Origin: Linepithema humile
Lineage: Eukaryota > Arthropoda > Insecta > Hymenoptera > Formicidae
Direction: 5' to 3'
Assembly: GCF_040581485.1 (NCBI RefSeq)
Contig: NC_090134.1
Span: 15,615,501 to 15,679,500 of the forward strand
Length of the DNA: 64,000 nucleotides
How positions within the stretch are numbered: the stretch's first letter is position 1; each line of letters starts with the position of its first letter. The notes under the pieces were generated by a model. It saw nothing but the letters and a program-made list of their open reading frames with translations, had not been told where the DNA came from and ran no database searches. A program made the translations under genes and the position numbers. This document shows positions 35,801 to 48,083 of the stretch, piece after piece.

Positions 35801-37250
35801 TGATAACATCTGGTGCTTCATTGTCACTTTCATTGTCACTTTCAATATCACATTCACTGTTACTGTCACTAGACTGCATAAATACTCATTTTATTATACT
35901 TTATTTATTTAGTATTTCATTATACACAGTATCTCAAAAATGGGATTAACTTTTTGTTGTTTTTCAAATGCTCTCTACTGACTTTTTTAATCTTCAAGCT
36001 TTATATTTACTTATTTAATCTTTTAAAATAAACATATAAAGCTTCAAAATGTCACTAATTGTCAGTAGATAATATTTATACATAACAAAAAATTTAATCC
36101 CATTATTTTTTAGATAAACTGTGCATTTATCACAATTTTATGATTCTTATCAGAATTGCTTAAAACTTACTTCAAATCCAACCACATTTTGATTAGATGT
36201 ATCTTTGTCTTGTTTTTTATTATCCAAAATAGCTAATCTCTTCTTTTTACTCCCTTTAATGGAATTTACACCAGCTTCTGTTGCATTGCTTTCTTCTTCT
36301 TCACTTGTCTTGCATTTCAATTTTGAGATTGGTGTCTCTAGTTCTCGAAAATGACGCTTCAAACCTTTATTTTGCAAAGATGTTAAACTCACATATTGTT
36401 GCAATTCAGCTGGAGACACTTGCACTTTTGCCAAATTTTCTAACAATGTCGCTCTCTGCGTTACAGAACAAACATTATTTTAAAAATTTAATATACACCT
36501 GTTTAATTGATAAAATAAAATGATAGTACCTTTAACTTTTTCTTCTTTTGCTCTATTACTTTCTCCAATTGTTTTCTGCATTTTTTTGATAGTACCCGAG
36601 TTGTTACTTTTTTATCTATCTTCTTTGTTTTTCTCTTTTTAGTGGGTAAAACAAGAGCATTACAATTATCATAATTATCTGCATGATGTTCGATATCCAC
36701 TGCAATCTGAAATTTCAAATTCAGTTAAATGTAATCATACTGGTGCCTACTAAAATATTATATATATAAATTGATGTCAAAACATACATAGTGCATTAGT
36801 AGATTGAATCTATGAAATGTAGTATAATTTATCATTTTACACAAATTGTTTTTAGTAGAATATATATTGGACCTTCCAAAGTGTTTACTATTATGTTTTC
36901 ACAATTAGATAAATTAAAATGTTCAATAGACTTTAATTTCTTTCAGTGTGTACTAGTGTATTCAACTAAATTCATAAATGATTTATCACAGAAGAAAACA
37001 CAATTAATAAAATAATTTATGTTACAACAACAATAATGTTTTATTAATTCTTTGGAGACCACACCTTTTATTGTACAAATGCAATTACTACACAGTGAAA
37101 AAGTAAATAAAAAGTGGAATATACACACATGTATATAACCTAATATGATTATGCTATAGGATAAAAAATGTGTACCTTCTTGGTGGTAGAATTATCGATC
37201 TCTACATTTGCAACAGCTCTAGACTTCCAATTATACCTTTTTCTCCCCAT
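29870..37250 (-). CDS. DHX37: DHX37 / kurz, DEAH-box RNA helicase of ribosome assembly
   Basis: About seventeen short exons on the minus strand, from MGRKRYNWKSRAVANVEID (ATG at 37248-37250) to ESAHTEVALLWPPL and TAA at 29870-29872. Helicase motifs in order: GETGSGKTTQVPQFLYEAGY (motif I, across an exon junction), TEPRRVAAMS, DEAHERSVYTD (motif II), SATLRVEEF, VSTNVAETSLTIPNVRYVID and QRAGRAGRTQPGHCYR (motif VI). HA2 and OB-fold regions follow (FPVAPRYGKMLALS, CHLSEPLADPPPR). An acidic insert (DDEDEDEDEDMIDF) lies between the RecA lobes, as in human DHX37. The enzyme dismantles U3 snoRNA from pre-18S rRNA in the nucleolus. The donor/acceptor pair near 33886/33824 is weak but needed to keep frame. 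Confidence 0.95.
31864..31921. repeat. 23-bp tandem repeat, about 2.5 units
   Basis: Units of AAGATGATCGTATTTATCAC plus AAA, identical between copies, lie in a DHX37 intron. No spacers, so this is a minisatellite and not a CRISPR array. Confidence 0.85.
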
Positions 37251-37565
37251 TTTTTAAAATACAATCAATGTTTTTTTTATGCAATACATGTGCAACATGT
37301 GTCAATTTCTATTCTAACCTGCTCTAACCAATTTCAATTCCACACCAATTGTCCACGCTTGCGCAAGAGATAGAAAAAAGGACAGAAGATATGTCCTTCT
37401 CTGTCACTCAGTTAATTACAGAACTGCAAGACGTTTCCATATAACCTCTATAGAGAAAGAGAATATTTTTATTACGTTTTTATTAATGTTTCATGTACAT
37501 ATATCGGTGCATATAAACATTTTATTTCGATATTCTTCATAACTATAAATTATTTTAATTGCAAC
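37251..37565. promoter_or_regulatory. Bidirectional promoter, DHX37 / COX15
   Basis: Two start codons face away from each other only 315 bp apart, so both promoters must share this stretch or overlap with it. No TATA box in a convincing position; composition is mixed AT-rich with a small purine-rich block near 37370-37385. Confidence 0.65.
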
Positions 37566-39353
37566 ATGTTGAATATCGTAAAATTTACTAAACTATTAAG
37601 AGTGTGTAATGTCACAAAATATACATGTAACCGGCAACATATTTTTATAAATGCAAAAACCTATGTCACGCGTACTAATGTTTCTGTGAGAGAATATTGT
37701 TCATTCCTGTTGCAAAAGGTAATAAGTTCTTAATATATATGATAATAGTGTGACATACATGATAAATTGTATTCAATAAGTTGAGTGATGCTAGATATAC
37801 TATTTTTAATTAACAGAGACCACTTAAAGAAATAAATATCGCAACTCGTAATTATGGAAGTTCCTCAAAAAAGAATAAGCATGATAAAATTGTGGGATCC
37901 TGGCTGCTTACCTGTGGCGGTATGGTTTTTGTAGCAGTTGCATTAGGTACTCTCATTTATTTCATATATTATTATTATATTTGTACTGTAATCAAAATTA
38001 TTGTGGAAAAAACAAATGGAAAATAGAATGGTGCTAAAATTTATATTATATTTACTGTATAATAAACATTAATAAGTACATGATAAATATATTGTATTGC
38101 ATAAATAAAATGTATTTTGAATTAGCAGAAAATGATTTTTTCTTTTTTATGTATATTTAGGCGGTATAACAAGACTTACTGAATCAGGTTTATCTATGGT
38201 TACTTGGAGGTTGCTTGGAGAAAAAATGCCTCTTAACAACACTCAATGGCTTTCCGAATTTGAACGTTACAAACAATTTCCCGAATACAAAATGTAAGAG
38301 ATAAAATTACAATATTGTGTTGAAATATGTATGCTATAAAGAAATTTTTGTCTAGAACCAACCAGAACATGACATTGGAGGAGTTTAAACGTATTTGGTG
38401 GATGGAATACTTGCATAGAATGTGGGGACGTTTAATTGGCGCAGTATTTATAATTCCAGCAACATATTTTTGGTCTAAGGGTATGCTAAAACGTGGAATG
38501 AAAACACGTGTTGTCACTTTAGGTTTGTTAATTGGATTACAAGGACTTATGGGATGGTACATGGTCAAATCCGGATTAGAAGATCGTTTTGTAGAACCTT
38601 CTGATGTGCCACGAGTATCACAATATCGCTTAGCCGCACATCTTGGATTAGCATTGCTCATATATACAGGATTTCTTTATAATGCTTTGGATTATTTAAT
38701 TCCTGCTAAAAAACTGGCCGTCAATTTCTCTAATAGCAAAATTACAAGTAATGCAATGAAGACTATAAAAAGATTTAAAAGATTAGTCCACTCAACAAAA
38801 GGACTGATATTTTTCACTGCTTTATCGGGAGCATTTGTAGCTGGAATGGATGCTGGTCTTATTTATAATACCTTCCCAAAAATGGCAGATAAATGGATAC
38901 CCGATGATATAAATGCTATATCTCCAATGTTGCGAAATTTTACGGAAAATCCAACTACGGTTCAATTTAATCATAGAATTTTGGTAAGTTGTGTATATTT
39001 TTTCATTAAATATTAAAAATTGTGATTTATTTATTCACACATGTGCATGTGTATGTACACAAGCACACGTTATTTATATAAATATATATTTTGTACAGGG
39101 AATCAGTACTGTAACATTAATAACCTGTTTGGCTATTGTGTCTCGTAAATATAAACTTCCTGGTCGAGGGAGAAAGGCAGTGGCAGCAGTACTTTGTGCT
39201 GGTTATCTTCAAGTACTTTTAGGAATTACAACATTATTAAATCATGTTCCTGTAATGTTAGCTGCGTCACATCAGTCTGGTAGTCTTATACTTTTAAGCA
39301 CTATAATCTGGCTGTGTCATGAATTGAAATACTTAGGAAAATTTGCTAAATAA
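37566..39353 (+). CDS. COX15: COX15, heme A synthase
   Basis: Five exons (37566-37718, 37817-37946, 38161-38293, 38356-38983, 39099-39353) give 432 residues; human COX15 has 410. The N-terminus is basic, rich in Lys/Arg/Thr and suited to mitochondrial import. Membrane segments include WLLTCGGMVFVAVALG, LIGAVFIIPATYFW, VVTLGLLIGLQGLMGWYMV, LGLALLIYTGFLYNALDYL and GLIFFTALSGAFVAGMDAGL. Family signatures are GGITRLTESGLSMVTWRLLG, EYLHRMWGRLIG (haem-ligand His), RLAAHLGLALL, FNHRIL and ASHQSGSLILLS, with the four conserved haem-ligand histidines. It converts haem O to haem A in the inner membrane for cytochrome c oxidase. Confidence 0.96.
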
Positions 39354-40088
39354 AGATGTTAAGTCAAAAATATATTTATTTCAGCAAATTTCTTGTTCAT
39401 TATATAATAATAGTATTCATACATAAAGTTCATATATAGATATGAAAAACGTTCTAAATAAGACATCTTGAGAACGCTCTAAAATGTCTTTAAAAAACAT
39501 CTTTAAGATGTCTTAAAAACGTCCTAAAAATACGTCGTTTTTTAATTTCTTTAACGATTTTGAATTTTGCAATAAAAAATTTCAAAAATTTTTCATTATT
39601 TAAGTATTTTATGAGCATCCTAACACTGTTAAAAGTAGCTCAGAAACAAAAATAAGGACGTAGAAAAATTAAAATAAGTCCCATTGGAACGGCCAGAAAC
39701 GCTCCATTTTAGCCGGGATTTTATGAAATTGTTAACAGGAACACATGATATAGGAGCTCGCACTTATTATCGGTTTCGTCATGTTGTAACAGTTAATCAA
39801 AAGATGCGACTAACTTTCGTGCGAGCTCCTGTATCAACATGTGTTCCTGTTAACAATTTCATAAAATCCGGCTAAAATGGAACGTTTCTGCTAGGGAATT
39901 TTGTCTAGATCTTTTATGTTGTCGTTTTTTTTTACCTTGCTGTGAGGCCTGTGAGTGTGTCATGTGGTGTCATGTTGCTGATGTTTACGCGGGAACATCC
40001 TGGAGAACACATAACCTTTAGCGTAATTTGAGCTGCCAATGCACTAAGAGCTCATTTATATCTGTAAATTGTTTTACTTCGCTTTAAC
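39354..40088. other. COX15-RecQ4 spacer
   Basis: Holds the COX15 3' UTR, a stretch with short repeated ACATCTT/AAGATGT strings (39440-39530), the palindromic MITE at 39690-39893, and the RecQ4 promoter. The region just after the MITE (39889-39925) resembles the repeat at 23800. Confidence 0.55.
39690..39893. mobile_element. Short palindromic MITE
   Basis: The arms (CAGAAACG.TCCATTTTAGCC, GGATTTTATGAAATTGTTAA, CAGGAACACATG, AGGAGCTCGCAC) pair over about 75 bp each around a centre near 39790. No coding frame. The target duplication is unclear. A single-arm relative lies at 12939-12995. The element is about 200 bp upstream of the RecQ4 start codon. Confidence 0.82.
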
Positions 40089-43000
40089 ATGGAACTTTTT
40101 GAAGATCCTGTTTTTAAAACTAAGTACACAAAGAGCAAGCTTCGCGTGAAGAAATGGGAGAGTAATTTTATGGAAAAATATGGACGCAAGCCTAATAAGG
40201 TGAGTTGCCTGTCACAATTTTATCGTATATTTTATAATAATATTAAATGTAATTGATATTTGTTTGTTATATATATCCAAATAAGTCACATATTGAATAA
40301 ATTATAATTAATAAATACATTTACTTTAACAATTGCGAAAATACGGTATTTTAAAACTTGTTAAAAGAACTTGAATTTTTACATATGTTTACTATATTTG
40401 GATAAAAATCATTGATATTACATGGAATGGCCCATATGAAGTTGCAAGTTCATAATTCTAAAACTACTATCAAATCAAATTTATTTTTATATATTTTTTA
40501 GTAAGTCTTTTATAATGATAAGAATTGTACTGTTCTCTCTGTCTCAATAAAGGAAGACAAGACTTTTTAATTGGAATTTATTATGAACAATAATAACATT
40601 TTTAGGTTTTATAGGAAAAAATAAATAACATTTTTTTTTGTAAAATGCATCAAAAGTTATGAGCATTTGAAGGATTACATTTTACTCTGCATTATAGATA
40701 TTTTACATATCACTCCATATTATCTCTCATTTTTTTTCATTTTAGAATGATATAAAAGAAGCAGATGTATCTATCAAAGAGGCATACAAGATGTACTGGA
40801 AATTAAAGACACGTGCACTTGAGGAAACTCTTACAGACATTACGTTCTGCGATGATGTGCAGAACAATGTATCAAACAAATCGCCACAAAAGCTGGTGAA
40901 TGATCAGAAGCAAGATAAGAATCCGAGCCCACAAAAAGTCACAAGGGATACAGAGAACATAGACCCTCATGATAGCAAATGTTCTACAGAAATTAAAAAC
41001 TTTAACCAATTGGATACAGTAAAAAACATTGAAGGAGTTTGGGGCGACCATTTGAATAAGAGCAAAGACCAAGTGCCAAAGAAGAAACAAACTTTATTAA
41101 TTGGTAGAACCTCCTCCTTCCAACTTTCTAGAAACAAGTTTGAGAGTTCGACTTTTACTAAACGAAATCCGAGAAAATCGCTTTCGTTGACCAAAATAAA
41201 GACCAAGTTTGAAAAGACTGACAATTCAGATGTTGATCAATTGGATGCTGATAGCAAGGATAGCATTGATGTAACGGCTGACGAAATAAAGTTTACACTC
41301 GGCGAATCGGTAAAAGTGATATTTGAGGAAATGAAGTCTGTTCCGCATTCCATTAACGCTGTTCAACAACTGGCCGAGGGTCACGTGACTGGTGTGAACC
41401 GTAATCTAGATCAGGGCTGGCTGAATCGATGCGCAAAAGATAATAACTTGGACATAGCGACGTTCAATCAGCAGAGGCTCTCCGGCACCAGTGATTCTGG
41501 AATGGAATCAACCGAGTCTAGTATTTATTCCCCAAAGGATTTGGCGCCTACCATTCATTCCACCACATTATTACAAGTCTCGGATGAAGAAGACTTTATA
41601 TGTAACAGTGATTCTGAAGAAGAGCGTAAAAAAAAGCGCATCAGAAATTTCAAGAAGCAACTAGACGGTCATCAAGACGGCCGCGCTGCGAAGCGACGAT
41701 GCGTTGAAATCGATTCTGCAATCGCTCTGTCCAATAGCGCGACTGATAACGATATATCTAAGTTGACTCCTGATATTGAGGCGAGTTTTAATTTAGTATC
41801 CAAAAGTGGATATAATGGAAATAAAATTGACAATGTTGATGCATTCCAATTCACTGACGACATTACCACGAATTTAAATCAGTCGAATAGAACTCAAAGT
41901 GATAAAGTTGTTTCAAGTTTAAAAATTGAATCAAATATTAAAAATAAGAGAGTAACATCTGAAAATGTCTGCTGCACCAATATGGATGAAATAAATGAAT
42001 CTAACGTGACAAATTCTGAGGACTCTTTCCAGAAAAAACCAGTGAGGCAACGTGCATCGCGTCAAAGTAGAAAACAAATATCGTATGACGATTCCGATCC
42101 CGATTACGCGGAAGAGGAAGACAAGGATGTAAAAGTGAAGGTCACACGTTCTCATTCCATTAAGAGATCTACAAAGCAACCAAGTAAAAAGAAGACAATG
42201 TACAGTAAAGAAAAACTTAATAAGCAGAAAGAATCTTTCAGAAAAGAGCTCGATTTGGAGAAAAATAACGAAGAGCAAAGTTCAGACTTAAAAATAGGAA
42301 AGATTCCAATATATGGCGTGGAAATGACACAAACGATTCCTCGTTTCGCGATGAAACCAGCCGGCAATGGCGATCTCATTACGCAATTTTCCGAATCGGT
42401 TTGTGTCGATGCGACGGAAAAGGACGCTGTGATACCGCTGAAAAAGGACATAAAATTGACTGCGAAGGAAAAGTTAGAGAAGAAAATAGCTGCTGGAACA
42501 GTAAATGATAATTATGTCAGGATAAATCTAAAGAAGAAGGTGTTTGTGCGAGGTAAAAAGAACTTTAATCTGTCCAAGTACAAAAGGAATCAATGGAAGC
42601 AGAAGAAGAAGGATTTGGCGTCTAGCGAGAATAATTTGGATGCGTTGGACTTGATGGACAAAAATGGCACGACGTGCTTCAAATGCGGCAAATCCGGACA
42701 CTTTGCTAGAAATTGCCCCGCTTCCAAGGGCGACGCTCTTCTGCCCTTGGAAGAAGTGGACGAATCGTCGAATTTCCCGACTCTGGAGGAGGCCGAAAAG
42801 ATGGCGAATGAGAATGCGGTTGTCGCTCATACTCATAGAATCGATCGGCTTCCGGAAAGGCCGTCTCACTTCACTGCAAAGGATTCCTGTTTGCGGAATG
42901 AAAAAGAAGAAGAAGACATGATAAAATTATTCAGTGACGAATTTGACTTCGAAGAAGACTCGAGTGAGAGGGGAGACACGTTAACTTGTGGACACAAAAT

Positions 43001-46000
43001 ACCGCAAGAGCTGCTGTCCAGATTATTGCCGCCTGTGGTGGAAGCGGTGAATCCACTGTATCCTGTAAACGAAGACGGCAGTCTTATTGAAACCCCGATG
43101 GAAGTCTTCGAGGCGCTACGCATGTTCGGCCACGAGAGCTTCAGGAATGGCCAAGAGAAGGCGGTGATGAGAATCCTGTCGGGCCAATCCACCCTGGTGA
43201 CGTTGTCGACGGGTTCCGGGAAGTCTCTGTGCTATCAGCTGCCGGCGTATTTGCACTCCCGCAACACCCGCTGCATCGCTCTGGTGGTATCGCCCTTGGT
43301 GTCCCTAATGGACGACCAAGTGACCGGCGTGCCTCGATTCCTGTCCGCCGCGTGCTTGCACACCGGCCAGACGCCGAAGGTGAGGGAGCGGGTGATGCAG
43401 TCGGTGAAGGACGGCGAAGTGAACATTTTGCTGGTGTCGCCGGAAGCGGTGGTAGCCGGCGAAAAATCCACCGGTTTCGGCGCCCTCCTCAGACAGCTGC
43501 CGCCGATCGCGTTCGCCTGCATCGACGAGGCCCACTGCATTTCCCAGTGGTCGCACAATTTCCGGCCGTCTTATCTGATGGTCTGTCGCGTGCTCAGGGA
43601 GAAGCTGCGAGTGAAGACGGTGCTGGGGCTCACCGCGACCGCAACGAGGACCACGACGGAGAGTATAACGAAGCAGCTGAACTTGCACGACGGTGTGGCC
43701 GGCGTCGTATCGGATGTGCCGTTACCTAGAAATCTTGTTCTAACGGTGTCCAAGGACGAGAACAAAGACCAAGCCCTGATCGCACTGTTGAGAAGCGAGA
43801 GATTCCGAGAATGCGACTCTGTGATAGTTTACTGCACTCGCAGGGAGGAGTGCGACAGAATCGCAGGATTATTAAGAATATCGTTACAAGTAAGTGTTAG
43901 AATCACGCAAGTCTTTTCCTTGTATCGAGAATTTAGCTTTTGATTTCATAATTTAATATATCATAGTTACAGTGGAAAGTCGTGAAATGTAACGTAACAA
44001 CAGATGTTTTTTCGATTCGCATACTAACTTTGAATTTTTTTCGCGAGGGAGCTTGCCATGATATGAACATGAATTATTAAATTCAGAAATGTATTTGCAG
44101 GAGGCGCAAAAGCCTGAGAATCCGAAAGCGAAAACGTCCACGATAGCTGAAGCTTACCACGCCGGTATGACGGCTCACAAACGCAAAGTTATACAAAAAG
44201 AGTTTATGAGTGGAAAAATTAAGATTGTGGTTGCCACCGTTGCGTTTGGAATGGGCATCAACAAATCGGACATTCGGGCTGTCATTCATTACAATATGCC
44301 CGGCACCTTCGAGGGATACGTACAAGAGATCGGCCGTGCCGGAAGAGACGCCGTCACGTCGCACTGTCACTTATTCTTAAATCCCAAGGTATCGTATTCG
44401 TCGTGTCCGGTTAAAATTTCAAGATTGTTCTTCAAACAAAGTCTGTTTTACTCACTTTGAGAGTTCCGCTTTTTTAATTCAATCTGTTATTCCTAAAACA
44501 GCAAGACAGCGATAAGTGGGAATTGCGCAGGCACATATATGCGAACGGTATCGACAGACATACAATCAGACACTTGCTTCAAAGGATTTTTATTCCTTGC
44601 TCTTGCGCGAAAATGAATGACAAAAGTTTGGATCGAAGATGTCCCGGTCATGAGGTTGCTCTTTCTGTCGACGAGACAGTTCAAGCTCTAGATATCACGG
44701 AGGAGACGATTTTGACGTTATTGTGCTACCTCGAGCTGCATCCGAAGAGATTCATCACCGTGCTCTCGTCTGTATACGTCCGAGCGCGGGTTTCAAGTTA
44801 CAATGGACCGCAAGCTCTCAAACGAGCCGCGCAATCTGTAAGTTTTATTTTTATACATAGCGATCTTTTTCAATAATATTAATGGCGTTTTTATTTCATA
44901 TTACAAATATATAATATTGTATTCTTCTAAAAGCAGAATTACAGATTATGCACAAAATATAGCGAAAAGTTATTGAAATAAGAATAATACGAAAAAAAAG
45001 ATAAAAATATTGAAAGAATATGCGTAGACGAAGGGAAGAGTTTGTGAAAACTTTCTATAAAATTGTGAAAAGTGATGTACATTCAAATAATTGAGTGCCT
45101 ATTCGATTTGAGAGAATAATATCTACTAAACAGAAATTGATATCTTGCAAATGGATCTGATTTTAGTCACCACCGCTCGCGATGGCAATAGCATTGGACA
45201 TGCGGAAAGGGATTTCGCACGAGAATAGCAATATCATAGAATTTCCAGTAATCGAGGTCGCATCAGCCATTGGCTGGGACAGTGGCATAGTGAAGAGTCA
45301 TCTTAAAAATTTGGAATGGACGACGGGAGGTGAGAATTCTGTCAAGTTTTTTTTCTCTTGGAAATGGATTTTGTATTTTTCTTCAGGACATGTTTCACTT
45401 ACACGACATATTTCTCAGCTAACGGCAAGGCGAAACGCTCGGCAATATCGGTACATTACGACAAACTCGGCTTACGAGTGAAGGCACCGGGCGATCTGAC
45501 GGATGTCGAACTGGACGAGGCGTTAGACGCACTGATTGCGCGCACTCAGTCGCAGGAATCCTTGCGTTTACAGCAGCTCGAATCCATATCTTGCGCGCTC
45601 AGCAAAATCAGCACATCTTCGATCAAGCACTGTTCGATTTTAAACGATGATGTCACAAGGAGATCGGAAGAACTCAAGAGTGTCATCAGAGAATACTTTC
45701 AGTCTGATTCTCCGATAAAAAATGTCGATATCAGCTTTCAGGTATGCTCTTCAATAAGAAAATTTGTTTATAAATCTCTTCGCTACAAATGACACACAAA
45801 ACTGTTCTTATTTTTGACAGGATAAAGTGGCGAATGAGCAGCAGATCGCTGCTGATGTGCGCAGTTTGATAATGAGTTACGGAGACACCAAATTCACCGG
45901 TCGCGCTGTAGCTCGCATCTTTCACGGAATACAAAGTCCAAATTATTCCGCTGTGATTTGGAGCAAGTGTCGTTTTTGGAGAACTCATCTCGCTGCAGAC

Positions 46001-46051
46001 TTCAACGCTATTTGCAAAATCGCGACCAGGGAAATTTTAGCGTTACGATAG
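40089..46051 (+). CDS. RECQL4: RecQ4 helicase (RECQL4), replication initiation factor
   Basis: Seven exons (40089-40199, 40746-43889, 44101-44388, 44502-44837, 45167-45329, 45419-45741, 45821-46051) give 1531 residues, near fly RecQ4 and longer than human (1208). The N-terminus (KLRVKKWESNFMEKYGRKPN) is the Sld2-like motif of RecQ4. A long acidic/basic low-complexity region follows, then a CCHC zinc knuckle (CFKCGKSGHFARNCP). The RecQ helicase core has FGHESFRNGQEKAV, TLSTGSGKSLCYQLPA, IDEAHCISQWSHNFRPSY, GLTATATRTT, VVATVAFGMGINKSDIRAV and YVQEIGRAGRD. A Cys-rich RecQ4-specific domain (CSCAKMND..CPGHEVAL) and the C-terminal GRAVARIFHGIQSPNY end it. RecQ4 helps load CMG/Pol alpha at origins and acts in end resection. 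The acceptor at 45418 was chosen over one at 45386 because only it keeps frame. Confidence 0.96.
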
Positions 46052-46291
46052 GGATTGGTTTGAATAATAGTACGTATGTAATGTGCGCTGAAATAACTTT
46101 TTGTTGCTTAAATTAAACATTTTATTTTTAATCAGAGTAGGTATTTATAATGCCCTAAAATAAATTAATAATTTTTAGATTTGCTTAAAAGACAAGAAAA
46201 TTTAACATTAATTTATTGAAGCTATTAAAAAGCTTAAAAATAAGTTGTTATTTAACAAGGTGCATACATTGAACAGATGCGGTAACTTATT

Positions 46292-48083
46292 TTATATTGG
46301 GATATCGTCATCAAGCTCATAGATTTCACTTGAAAAAAAAAGAAGGTAAAATGTTATGCATCTTACGCAATAAAGTCAATTTAGGATTAACAAAGTAATT
46401 TATTTTATATTTTTGAATTTTGACTTAAAGAAATTTTAATAATATAAACCTTTTTACAAGACTGTAATATAAAAAGAACAATATAAAACGTTTTTCCTCT
46501 ATTTGTGTTATAATATGTGTTACAATCTTCTTAATTCTTAACAGAAACTTTGCATGCATTTGTTCTTAAAAATATAACAAGATATAAAAAAAATATTAAT
46601 AAAACAAATTACAGATTAATATGACAAATATAATATCCACTATGAAGAAGAATAGAAATGAATAACAACTATATTATATATTGTGTACATGTGCGCGCAC
46701 ATGTGTGTGTGTGTTACGTGTGTGTTGTAACAGTTGTATATGTATAAAATATAACAGTTATTTTATAACAATTTTTTAAATTTGAAGTATCTAATCATAT
46801 TTAATTTATCGTTACCATTTTAAAATTCCGTGACGTTAGGATCTCACTAGATACAATTCAAATTTACTCACGTCACTACTCTTTTCATGTAGTTGCATTG
46901 CCGCAGAAATTTGTGCATTCGAATTTGGTGCATTTTACCGACACGATTCATGCAGGTTTCATTTTGGCATAAAGCGCAGAACTCCGCCGAAATGTCGTGG
47001 AACGGTGAACGGAAGTACACGTTGGCGTTCTTCAAACTCTTGTTTTTGTGATGCGCCCATATGTGCAGAATGACCTGCGCGTGAAAAATCAAAGTGTTGA
47101 ATTTAATAATTTGCATTTATAGAAGTATTGCCAAAGTTTCGACATCCACAATACCTCGAAGATCATCAGCAGAGCGAGAAACCAGCGGAAGTAAATAATG
47201 GCCGGTAAAAACAGGCAAATGGGATTTATCTGGCCGAATGAAGCACCTGCTGGAACCGGTTCTATCTCTATTTGGCGACGTTTTTTCGACGACTTCTCCT
47301 TTATCTCTTTTGGTATCTGCGAGAGACGACTTGTTTGTTTCCAATTGCAATCATTTTACTACCATCCACACTTATATACTATATAAGTGATATATGTTTA
47401 ATAGTTCGGTATATGTAATAAAGTTTTTACAATATTAACTAGATAGAGACAATAAATGTATATGAAGTATTTCGAAGATATATTGCAGCGCAATAAAATA
47501 TTGATTGGGAAATATTGATGCGCAAAATGGCATATTGTTTAAAAAAAGATAAATTCGAGATACGAATATATCTGCTATACGTGCGTGCGTGTGTGAGAAA
47601 ACGTATCTAATGTAAATCTAATGTAAATCAAACGCGCACATTCATTGCGAAGTCACTAGCCGCTTGTTAAAACCGACGCGCTTATACTTATGTAAAGTGT
47701 CTTTTAAACTCAGTGTGACGCACGAGAAGTTGTATATAAATGCAAATTCGCAGTAGAAGTTACACAAAAATGTATGTGCATCTCATTTTATATTTACACA
47801 AATTAATTTTGTAATAGTGTGTTTACAGAAGAACCGTAACGCGAGCTTTAAGTCGAGGGATCTGTAAGTCGACGGGAGAGATGCAAAGCTGCTCCTTAAA
47901 TACCTGAAACGGCGCTTTCCGCAGATGACTTCTCACTATCACGTGGTCCGTGATGTTGACTTCCGGCTCTCCGGTCTCCGCGTCGTTCATCGTCGTCGAA
48001 TCGCCCAGACGGTGAAAATCGTAATTGTCGAACGGATGGATCAGATCCTCGCCGGTCTCCTCGTCTATGAAGACTCGGTCCAT
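46292..48083 (-). CDS. Unrecognised membrane protein, ~193 residues
   Basis: Four exons (48083-47904, 47316-47155, 47074-46872, 46328-46292) join in frame. I do not recognise the family. The N-terminal 60 residues are acidic and hydrophilic (MDRVFIDEETGEDLIHPFDN, TGEPEVNITDHVIVRSHLR). A Lys/Arg cluster follows (KEKSSKKRRQIE). Then one long hydrophobic stretch (NPICLFLPAIIYFRWFLALL, MIFEVILHIW) is enough for one membrane helix or a tight pair. The C-terminal part is basic and Cys-containing (CALCQNETC, RQCNYMKR), ending EIYELDDDIPI. No signal peptide. The last mini-exon is the least certain: without it the frame ends at a TGA inside the GTGAGT donor. It is convergent with RecQ4, stop codons about 240 bp apart. 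Confidence 0.7.

Noticed and set aside
43229..43729. 166-codon plus-strand frame and 107-127-codon minus-strand frames
   Set aside because: They lie on the GC-rich helicase exon of RecQ4 in other frames; they are shadows of that exon.
45358..45418. Exon extension using the acceptor at 45386
   Set aside because: Joining there shifts the frame and leads to a stop; the acceptor at 45418 gives the conserved RecQ4 sequence.
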